Assembly (NCBI GenBank): GCA_949300345.1
Contig: CASGDR010000006.1
Span: 1 to 64,000 of the forward strand
DNA from: an uncultured bacterium
Lineage (GTDB): Bacteria > Bacillota_I > Bacilli_A > RFN20 > CAG-826
Direction: 5' to 3'
DNA: 64,000 nt
Part shown: positions 57,902-64,000 of the stretch, piece after piece
Position numbering within the stretch: position 1 is the first letter of the stretch
How the letters are laid out: each line of letters begins with the position of its first letter
Notes under the pieces: generated by a model
What the model was told of the DNA's origin: nothing
Database searches by the model: none
What the model saw: only the letters and a program-made list of their open reading frames with translations
Program-made: the position numbers and the translations under genes

Positions 57902-60247
57902 TTATAGGGTAGCTTCCTTTTCCCCTTCGACGGCTTCCTTGGCCCTCATCTTGCGGTTGTAGAGGATGAGCAAGGCGAGGCCGGCGGCAAGGACCGGGAG
58001 CCAGATGGCCAAAGTCCAGACATAGTCGATGACGGTGTAGGCCATGCAGCCGACCACATAGGAAACGGCCAGCCAGAAGCCAATGGTCCACCAGAAGGTC
58101 TTCTTGTCGGGCAGTTCGGAGTGGGCAGTGGCCACGGCCGCGAAGCATGGGATGGTGAGCATGTTGAAGACGATGAAGGCAATGCAGATGCCCGGAGTGG
58201 CACCCACGCCCTGCAGCAAGGCCTCGATGGCCGCTTCTTCGTTATCGGCAAAATCGGGGTTGGAGGTGACGGCAATGGCTAGGATGGTGAAGGTTGCGGT
58301 GGCGTTTTCTTTCGCGATCAGACCGGCGATGGCGGCAACCGGCAGGACCCAACCGTAGTTGACCAGCTGTGCCCCGAAGCCCAGCGGCGTAAATAGCGGC
58401 TGGATGAGCATGCCTAGGCTTGCCAAGATGGAGGAGTTGATTTCCTCATCGGCGAGGAATTGGTAGTTCCAGTTGAAGTGCATCAGCACCCAGACCAAGG
58501 CGTTGGCCACCAAGATGATGGTGAAGGCTTTTTTCACGAAGTGCTTGGCCTTGTCCCAAAGGTGGATCATCAAGGCGTTGAACTGGGGCCTATGATAGGC
58601 AGGCAACTCCATGATGAAGGGCGGGACCTTGCACCTTTGGGTGGTGATATGCATGACTAGCACCGAGATGATGGCTACGATGACACCTAGGAAGTACATG
58701 CAGGCGACGATCAGGTCTACATAGGGTAGGCCGAACAGGGTCGCCATGCCGCCCGCGATGCCGGTCAATATCGGCAGCTTGGCGCCACAGGAGAAGAAGG
58801 GAATGACGCGGATGGTCTGGATCTTTTCCTGCTTGGAGCCGAGGGTACGGGTATTCATGACGGCGGGGATGGAACAGCCAAAGCCCATGATCATAGGCAA
58901 GATGGCACGTCCGGAAAGCCCGAATTTGCGGAAGATCCTATCAAGTAGGAAGGCGACACGGGCCATGTAGCCGGAATCTTCCAGGAGGGAGAAGAAGAGG
59001 AAGAGCAGTAGAATCTGCGGTAAGAACATCAAGACGGACTGGATGCCGGCGAGGATGCCGTCGACAAACAGGCTGACGAACCATTCCCAGGCCCCGGCGG
59101 TTTCAAGGCCGAGCCTGATGCCTTCCATGATGATGCCGAGGACGGCTTCCACCAGGTTCATGAGCATGACGCCCGGCGACATTAGGGCAGCAGCCCCGTC
59201 TTCAGAGGCTAGGAATATGCCATTGAAGGCATTCCATCCGGCCCATACGGTGGTCGAATCCTCAGGGATTTCCACGAACGGGAAGGGTCCGGCTCCGATG
59301 TCGGAGAGCCATCCGCTTAGGAAGAGGAAGTCTTCCGAGAAGGTGAAGTGGAAGATGATCAGCATGATGGCAATGAAGATGGGAATACCCAGCCACCTGT
59401 TGGTCAATACCTTGTCGATCTTGTCCGAGAGGGAGGACTTGGGAGCCTTGTCTTTGCCCGCTTCTTCGGCCACTTCGGCAATGGTGCGGCACTTGATGTA
59501 GTTTTCGGTGATGAACTTGTAGCGCAGGTCCGCAGTCATGGCTTCGTAGTCCTCGCCCTGGATAATCTTGCTGACCGCATCATAGGCTTCGGGTTCCTTT
59601 TCATGCTCAAGGCTATCCTTCTGGATGGCGTTGATGGCATGGAACAAGGGATTGGAGATGCCGGCATCTTCATAGACCTTGACGGCCTTTTCGATGACGG
59701 TCTTAAGCTCAGAATCCGCGAGAACCGAGACGCCTTTGCGGGGTTTTTCCACGGAATGGATGGCAGATTCCATCAATTCGTGGAGGTTCTTCTTCTTAAG
59801 GGCGGAAACCATGACTACCGGCACGCCGAGTTCCTTGGAAAGGACATCGGCATCGATGCTGATGTGGTTGCGTTGCAGAAGGTCGGCCATGTTGAGGGCC
59901 ACGACCACGGGGACGTCGATTTCCAAGAGTTGGGTAGTGAGGTAGAGGTTGCGTTCTAGGTTGGTCGCGTCGATGACGTTGATGACGACATCGGGCTTTT
60001 CTTCAAGGATGAAGTTCCGAGAAATGACTTCTTCGGAAGTATAGGGGGAAAGCGAGTAGATGCCAGGGAGGTCAACCACATCGACTTTGCCGTGATGCTT
60101 GCTCTTGTAAAAACCTTCGCGCTTTTCGACGGTGACACCAGGCCAGTTGCCGACATAGGCAGTGGCGCCGGTGAGGGCGTTGAACAGGGTGGTTTTGCCG
60201 CAGTTGGGGTTGCCGGCTAGGGCAACGCGCAGGACTTTCTCAGCCAT
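57902..60247 (-). CDS. feoB: Ferrous iron transporter FeoB
   Basis: A 781-residue transporter. The N-terminal GTPase domain has GNPNCGKTT near residues 11-19, GTWPGVT-like NWPGVTVEK near 35, DLPGIYSL near 59, and NMAD near 121. A helical GDI spacer (about 190-280) leads to two Gate-containing membrane halves with about ten helices, including the GCSIPAVMNTRTLGS and CKVPPFIMELPAYHRPQ segments with the conserved Cys. FeoB imports Fe(II), important in anaerobes. It overlaps the second feoA gene by one base. Confidence 0.96.
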   Translation of the reverse strand: MAEKVLRVALAGNPNCGKTTLFNALTGATAYVGNWPGVTVEKREGFYKSKHHGKVDVVDLPGIYSLSPYTSEEVISRNFILEEKPDVVINVIDATNLERNLYLTTQLLEIDVPVVVALNMADLLQRNHISIDADVLSKELGVPVVMVSALKKKNLHELMESAIHSVEKPRKGVSVLADSELKTVIEKAVKVYEDAGISNPLFHAINAIQKDSLEHEKEPEAYDAVSKIIQGEDYEAMTADLRYKFITENYIKCRTIAEVAEEAGKDKAPKSSLSDKIDKVLTNRWLGIPIFIAIMLIIFHFTFSEDFLFLSGWLSDIGAGPFPFVEIPEDSTTVWAGWNAFNGIFLASEDGAAALMSPGVMLMNLVEAVLGIIMEGIRLGLETAGAWEWFVSLFVDGILAGIQSVLMFLPQILLLFLFFSLLEDSGYMARVAFLLDRIFRKFGLSGRAILPMIMGFGCSIPAVMNTRTLGSKQEKIQTIRVIPFFSCGAKLPILTGIAGGMATLFGLPYVDLIVACMYFLGVIVAIISVLVMHITTQRCKVPPFIMELPAYHRPQFNALMIHLWDKAKHFVKKAFTIILVANALVWVLMHFNWNYQFLADEEINSSILASLGMLIQPLFTPLGFGAQLVNYGWVLPVAAIAGLIAKENATATFTILAIAVTSNPDFADNEEAAIEALLQGVGATPGICIAFIVFNMLTIPCFAAVATAHSELPDKKTFWWTIGFWLAVSYVVGCMAYTVIDYVWTLAIWLPVLAAGLALLILYNRKMRAKEAVEGEKEATL

Positions 60248-60534
60248 TATTTCTTCGCCTCCTTGTCGTCTGCCTTGGCCTCGATGTCAAATTCGCCGAG
60301 GACCCTGACGCAGGCTGCTTCGCTCTTCCTAAGGGAGAGTTCGTAGCCGCGGATGGTGATCTCAATCGGATCACCCAGCGGTGCTTTCTTGCGGAGGTAT
60401 AGTTCGGCGCCGGGGGTAATCCCCATATCGAAAAGGCGGCGGCGGATCTTGAATTCCCCGACCACTTCCTCAATCTTCGCACTCCGTCCTACCTTCAGCT
60501 TATCCAGCGTCGCTACCATGACTTTGGTTTCCAT
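60247..60534 (-). CDS. feoA: FeoA family protein (second copy)
   Basis: A 95-residue SH3-like protein. The sequence RRRLFDMGITPGAELYLRKKAPLGDPIEITIRGYELSLRK (in two overlapping pieces, centred on LFDMGITPGAE) is the canonical FeoA core. It works with FeoB in ferrous iron uptake. It has a lysine-rich C-terminal tail not usual for FeoA. It lies 13 bases after the first feoA gene and overlaps feoB by one base. Confidence 0.93.
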   Translation of the reverse strand: METKVMVATLDKLKVGRSAKIEEVVGEFKIRRRLFDMGITPGAELYLRKKAPLGDPIEITIRGYELSLRKSEAACVRVLGEFDIEAKADDKEAKK

Positions 60535-60547
60535 TGGATACTCCTAC

Positions 60548-60778
60548 TTATATGACGGAAATCGCTCTCGAAAGGTCTTTGTCTAACGCCAGCCTCGTTC
60601 CTTTGATGAGGATGATGGTTCCCCCTTTTTTATCCCTGGATAGAACCTTGACATCCGCACCGCCTATGAGCCCTAGGCTGGAAAGCCGTCCGTACAAAGC
60701 ATCGTCTTTGATATTGATTTCCGCTATGTGGAGGATTTTTTCCGTTGGCGCTTCGCTTAAAACCATATCGTTAGCCAT
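60548..60778 (-). CDS. feoA: FeoA family protein (first copy)
   Basis: A protein of about 76 residues with the FeoA fold. Recognisable elements are RLSSLGLIGGADVKVLSRDKKGG and a C-terminal strand LALDKDLSRAI. It is shorter and more divergent than the second copy. The start is uncertain: I chose the ATG at 60778; two more in-frame ATGs lie up to 60802. Two FeoA proteins before FeoB suggest either a heteromeric FeoA or a regulatory partner. Confidence 0.82.
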   Translation of the reverse strand: MANDMVLSEAPTEKILHIAEINIKDDALYGRLSSLGLIGGADVKVLSRDKKGGTIILIKGTRLALDKDLSRAISVI

Positions 60779-60826
60779 TCCTAACGGCATTATCATAAAC
60801 ACCTTAATCAGATTTGCAATATAGAG

Positions 60827-60839
60827 TTAGTTAAACTAA
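60827..60839. promoter_or_regulatory. Candidate DtxR-family operator TTAGTTAAACTAA
   Basis: A palindrome with six-base arms around one central base, between feoA and the divergent DtxR-type gene. On the feo side a TATATT -10-like box lies just downstream. It resembles AT-rich DtxR-family boxes. Confidence 0.6.
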
Positions 60840-60880
60840 ACCCTTAAATGTGAGAACCGTGTTGTATAAAAGCCTTTTCC

Positions 60881-60910
60881 TTGAAAAAGATGGATAACTT
60901 GCCCTAAAGT
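60881..60910 (+). promoter_or_regulatory. Promoter of the DtxR-type gene
   Basis: TTGAAA-N18-TAAAGT, with the -10 box ending six bases before the ATG at 60917. Predicted leaderless. Confidence 0.55.
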
Positions 60911-60916
60911 TTTAGC

Positions 60917-61303
60917 ATGGAACATACCAATACCCGCGAATCGGCCGAGGACTATCTCGAGAGAATCTACCAAATCTCCGAAGACGGCCAAAAGGAAATC
61001 AGGGCGATCGATCTAGTCAACGCCATGAATTTCAGCAAGCCTTCCATTTCCATTGCCCTGCGCAAGCTTGAAGAACAAGGCTATGTCTATGTCGACGAAC
61101 ACCAGCACATCCACCTTACCGAAACCGGAAGGGAATTGGCACTTAAGGTATACGAACGCCATGAGCTTCTAGGGAAGATGTTCGTTGCCCTAGGGGTCGA
61201 TGAGGAAACGGCTTACAGGGATGCCTGCAAAATCGAACACGATCTAAGCGACGCCACCTGGGAAGCCATCAAGGCCCACTATAAACAAAAGGTCGGAGAA
61301 TAA
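60917..61303 (+). CDS. DtxR family metal-dependent regulator
   Basis: A 128-residue regulator, close in length to MntR and lacking an SH3 domain. The winged HTH (about residues 28-72) reads FSKPSISIALRKLEEQGYV. Of the metal site, the N-terminal position (AEDYLERIY) carries Asp as in MntR, whereas the later CKIEH motif carries Cys as in DtxR rather than the Glu of MntR. The mix leaves metal specificity open, but the neighbouring feo operon and the operator between them favour iron. Divergent from feoA, so likely its repressor and autoregulated. Confidence 0.9.
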   Translation: MEHTNTRESAEDYLERIYQISEDGQKEIRAIDLVNAMNFSKPSISIALRKLEEQGYVYVDEHQHIHLTETGRELALKVYERHELLGKMFVALGVDEETAYRDACKIEHDLSDATWEAIKAHYKQKVGE

Positions 61304-61327
61304 CCCCGACCTCTGACTAGCGATCTG

Positions 61328-61347
61328 CCGGACTTAGTCCGGTTTTT
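61328..61347 (+). terminator. Terminator of the DtxR-type gene
   Basis: CCGGAC-TTA-GTCCGG hairpin then five T residues. It overlaps the 3' end of the convergent CBS-domain gene. Confidence 0.8.
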
Positions 61348-62704
61348 CGTTTCCGTCCAAGGCTTTTTCAAACCTTTCGCGGATCCGCTGGTTGACGGAT
61401 TTATCGACATCCTCACTCTCGATTTTGGTGATGAGGACCTTGCGGATGACCTTTCTGGCCCCAAAAGCCAGGACTTTGAAGTTATAACCGCCGAACTGCA
61501 GGTTCCTCGAATCCTTGCCTTGTTCCAAAGCCAATTCGGTAAGGAAGCCAGAGAGGGTTTCGGAATCGGAACTGACCTCATCGTAATCGATGTCGAGTTC
61601 ATTGAAGAGATCTTCGAGGTTCATCGATCCGTCAGCAATATAGGAGTCCTCCCCTCTTTCGACGAAGGGTTCTTCGGCATGGTCGGTTTCATCCCAGATT
61701 TCTCCGACGATTTCCTCGATGATATCCTCGACGGTGACGATACCCTCAAAGCCGCCATACTCATCCATGACGCCAGCGATGCGGGTCTTCTTCTGCCTCA
61801 TGTCTTCGAGGATGACGGAGACATCTTCGCTGCGGTGGACGAACATCAAAGGACGGATAAGCGGCCTGATGTCATCGCTTTTACCCTTTAATTTAAGGGC
61901 GATTATGTCCTTGAGGCGGACATAGCCAAGGATGTTATCGATCGTATTTTCGTACACCGGAAGCCTGCTATGGGTAAAGGCTTCGGGTTTATTGAGGATG
62001 ACGGAAGCCGGCTCATTGGCCGAAACGGCGAAGACCTTGACCCTAGGAGTGAGGATTTCAAAGGCCTTGGCCTGGGCGAATTCCACAGTACCGCGGAGCA
62101 ATTCGGCTTCTTCCTCGGTAAAGGCACCCTTTTCCTCGCCTTCGTCGATCATCTCCTGGAGATCGTCTTCCTGCGATTTGTTTTCAGGGAAGAAACGAAG
62201 GATCGGATAAGAGACAAACTTGCCAAATCCACCAACTAGATAGGTGACGGGAATAGTACCCCAATAGAAAGCGTTGATTATCGGGGCATAGGAGACAGAA
62301 AGACGCAGATTCCAAATTTTTCCAAGCGATTTTGCGATGATTTCGCAGAAAGTGATCTTGAAAACAAGAACGACGATGGAAGCGATTAGACCATAGAATT
62401 CCTGTACGTCTTCATTGGTGATTCCAAAGACCGTGATGGCCAAGACAACACCAAGCAAAGTGGATACGGTGTCTAAGGCAGCGTTGATGGTGTCGTTGCA
62501 AAGGAGGATGGTGGAGATGGTCTTGTCGTAATCTTTGGCAAGACGGTAAGCAGTCTTCCTTTTGCCCGAACCAGGATGGCTATCCATCTCCCTGGAAAGA
62601 CGCTTCAAAGAGATAGAACCATAGGCCATATCGGCACTTGAGAAGAACATGGACCCGAATAGTAGCGCCAAAAGGAGGAGCGAATAAAGAATGATCGTAG
62701 TCAT
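61334..62704 (-). CDS. CNNM/hemolysin-C type transporter with CBS and CorC domains
   Basis: A 456-residue protein: an N-terminal DUF21/CNNM membrane domain with about four helices (1-180), a CBS pair (about 200-330) and a CorC/HlyC domain (about 350-440). CNNM proteins export Mg or Co ions or act in metal homeostasis. The tail after about 440 is charged. It overlaps the upstream homologue by four bases, and both are likely co-transcribed. Converges with the DtxR-type gene. Confidence 0.88.
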   Translation of the reverse strand: MTTIILYSLLLLALLFGSMFFSSADMAYGSISLKRLSREMDSHPGSGKRKTAYRLAKDYDKTISTILLCNDTINAALDTVSTLLGVVLAITVFGITNEDVQEFYGLIASIVVLVFKITFCEIIAKSLGKIWNLRLSVSYAPIINAFYWGTIPVTYLVGGFGKFVSYPILRFFPENKSQEDDLQEMIDEGEEKGAFTEEEAELLRGTVEFAQAKAFEILTPRVKVFAVSANEPASVILNKPEAFTHSRLPVYENTIDNILGYVRLKDIIALKLKGKSDDIRPLIRPLMFVHRSEDVSVILEDMRQKKTRIAGVMDEYGGFEGIVTVEDIIEEIVGEIWDETDHAEEPFVERGEDSYIADGSMNLEDLFNELDIDYDEVSSDSETLSGFLTELALEQGKDSRNLQFGGYNFKVLAFGARKVIRKVLITKIESEDVDKSVNQRIRERFEKALDGNEKPD

Positions 62705-63804
62705 CGCGCTACCTCCGCGGTGGGTACCGTTACAAGCTCATCGAGAATGTCGTCCAAGGTAATGATGCCGATTGTCTTGTCCCCTTCTTTGACTGCGGCC
62801 ATATGCAATTTCTCATCAGTCAATTTTTCAAAGGCAGTAAGCAAATTGTCATCGGCGTCGATTTCCAGGACGGGAAGCAGGGTGCTCCTGGGGTCCAAAT
62901 GGACGTCTTGGAAGTACTCCCCAAAATAAAGGTTTGTAGCCAAAACCCCCACAAAATTGCCTTTTTCTTCACGATAAACTGGAACTCTGCTGAATTTTGA
63001 CGATAGTAGGAAATTATTGACTTCCTTGGGCGCCAGGCTCTCTTCGGAAAGAGAAACAACCTTATTTAAAGGAGTATAGACATCCCTTGCTCTCTTATCA
63101 GAAAGGGAGAGTGCCCTCTTGAGCATGTTGACCTCATCGGGTTCGAGGAGTTCCTCTTCGGTTTTGGTAAGTTCGTTTTCCAATACAGCTTCGTCGGCTT
63201 TGGCAATCAAATCTTCCTTGCTAAGCAGATCCTCTTCTTTGATGTGAAAGAGCTTATGAACACCAGTAAGGATGAGTTTGAAGATGAGGATGACCGGATA
63301 AAGGAGAATGGAAATGATGAAGTCCGGCCAAGCCAAGAAGAAGGCCATCCTGTTCGGCATGGCTTTGGAAAGGATCTTGGGTACCGTGTCCGAAACGACA
63401 TATACCAAGAAGGCCATGACTACGGTCGAGAGAATAACCTCGACAGAATCACCAAGGCCATAGGCGTTACACAAGTTGTAGAAGAAGATGGCCGAGATGG
63501 AGGACATCAATGTCTGTACTATGTTGTTACCAACCAGTACCGACACCAGAGTGCTCTCGAACTTCTCGGTCAGTCTTACCACGATCTTGGATGTGAGGCT
63601 TCCTTTTTCAGCCTCAGCCTTAAAGTGATATTTGTCACAGTTTGAAAATGCGTTCTCACTCGCAGAGAACAATCCGCTTACAAGCAAGAGGATACACACC
63701 AAAAGAATGGCAACCCAAACGGGCATTCCATAGACAGTTATGTCTTCGAATCTATTGGTGGTAGCCGTCAGCAGCGGAATACTACTACAATCGCCATCGC
63801 TCAT
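62701..63804 (-). CDS. CNNM/CBS-domain membrane protein
   Basis: A 367-residue homologue of the next gene with a DUF21 membrane domain (about residues 25-175) and a CBS pair (about 210-365), but no CorC domain. It has SGLFSASENAFSNC near 42-55, the family's small-residue/Ser-Glu helix. A TTGAAT-N17-TATCAT promoter lies upstream. The two genes may form a heteromeric pair. The start at 63804 is supported by the promoter; a later Met near residue 27 is possible. Confidence 0.85.
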   Translation of the reverse strand: MSDGDCSSIPLLTATTNRFEDITVYGMPVWVAILLVCILLLVSGLFSASENAFSNCDKYHFKAEAEKGSLTSKIVVRLTEKFESTLVSVLVGNNIVQTLMSSISAIFFYNLCNAYGLGDSVEVILSTVVMAFLVYVVSDTVPKILSKAMPNRMAFFLAWPDFIISILLYPVILIFKLILTGVHKLFHIKEEDLLSKEDLIAKADEAVLENELTKTEEELLEPDEVNMLKRALSLSDKRARDVYTPLNKVVSLSEESLAPKEVNNFLLSSKFSRVPVYREEKGNFVGVLATNLYFGEYFQDVHLDPRSTLLPVLEIDADDNLLTAFEKLTDEKLHMAAVKEGDKTIGIITLDDILDELVTVPTAEVAR

Positions 63805-63815
63805 ATCTAGGCATG

Positions 63816-63844
63816 ATGATACGGAAAACTGCCCCTACATTCAA
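63816..63844 (-). promoter_or_regulatory. Promoter of the CBS-domain pair
   Basis: TTGAAT-N17-TATCAT on the minus strand. The mRNA would begin about four bases before the ATG at 63804. Confidence 0.7.
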
Positions 63845-64000
63845 TAAACGCTTAACCCCTGGTTGCAATAATTGGATTACATATGCGTATGCCTACGTAT
63901 GATTAAAAGAAATAAGGTTAATGGGAAACTGTGTCTGATCTTTGCCACGCTATTTAAGAAACGCGATCAAAACCTCATCTCAATTTATCTCGCCAACATG
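63845..64000. other. End-of-window intergenic stretch
   Basis: About 156 AT-rich bases with no open frame of note. Partly palindromic CATATGCGTATG-type repeats lie near 63880-63900. An ATG at the last three bases could begin a plus-strand gene beyond the window. Confidence 0.4.

Noticed and set aside
59348..59959. 203-codon plus-strand frame within feoB
   Set aside because: Antisense to the feoB GTPase domain, no ribosome binding site and no recognisable motif.
1..64000. CRISPR arrays, insertion sequences, phage genes or integration sites
   Set aside because: No regularly spaced repeats, transposase or integrase motifs, or terminal inverted repeats were seen. The tRNA cluster at the left edge has no adjacent integrase.

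Overview
The window is a gene-dense stretch of a Gram-positive bacterial chromosome, moderately GC-rich, using the standard code. TAA, TGA and TAG all serve as ordinary stops. A Bacillus-type (class B) RNase P RNA and genes for the RNA polymerase delta subunit, RNase Y, YmdB, GpsB, DnaD, RecU and a SufCDSUB system place it in the class Bacilli. Formate-THF ligase, a one-cluster ferredoxin, methylglyoxal synthase and a Feo ferrous-iron system suit a fermentative, perhaps host-associated, anaerobe. I cannot name the species. Almost every gene from 1250 to 63804 lies on the minus strand, as expected of one replichore arm. The plus-strand exceptions form small islands.

Layout: 3-249 three tRNAs (Gln, Lys, Leu), then a membrane protein and a NifU-like protein. 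1250-6822 (minus): ychF-ispF-argS-rpoE-fba-cysQ and a small membrane protein. 6874-7542: cold-shock protein and mgsA. 7564-12392: an ABC/FtsX-type exporter cluster in which one fused transporter is cut by a single in-frame amber codon. 12425-19946: fhs and a DUF951 gene, then rny-ymdB-miaB-miaA-tcdA, where MiaB carries a C-terminal RicA/YmcA-like domain. 19978-20060: a structured rny leader. 20239-23131: recA, pncC, pgsA, rnpB, gpsB. 23260-24569 (plus): an exonuclease-recU pair. 24527-29258: a short CCA-type nucleotidyltransferase, dnaD, nth, hup, cmk, der. 29363-30461: ferredoxin, then a riboflavin transporter under an FMN riboswitch. 30472-36294: a 1940-residue DUF4011-type helicase/nuclease, a possible defence protein. 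36341-45067: sufCDSUB-mnmG-rsmG, then parA-parB. 45250-49554 (plus): two large secreted lipoproteins (the first PrsA-like) and a HIT protein. 49689-54722: yhaM, recX, a GT4 glycosyltransferase, a UPF0104 membrane protein and a phosphoesterase. 54815-57553: an ECF sigma factor, its membrane partner and a lipoprotein repeating the partner's extracellular domain. 57704-61303: feoA-feoA-feoB-small Feo protein with a divergent DtxR-type regulator. 61334-63804: two CBS/CNNM membrane proteins.

Two themes run through the window. First, many genes that begin a transcription unit have no ribosome binding site. Instead a -10-like hexamer ends 6 or 7 bases before the ATG or GTG, which predicts leaderless mRNAs; genes inside operons have normal Shine-Dalgarno sites. 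Second, genes of one process are often joined: RNase Y with its regulator domain fused to MiaB, Suf with MnmG, and FeoA/FeoB with a DtxR-type regulator.

The strongest candidate for an undescribed system is the sigma/anti-sigma/lipoprotein cluster at 54815-57604. The membrane partner and the separately transcribed lipoprotein share an extracellular domain, including 30 identical consecutive residues, and matching promoter elements precede the sigma gene and the lipoprotein gene.
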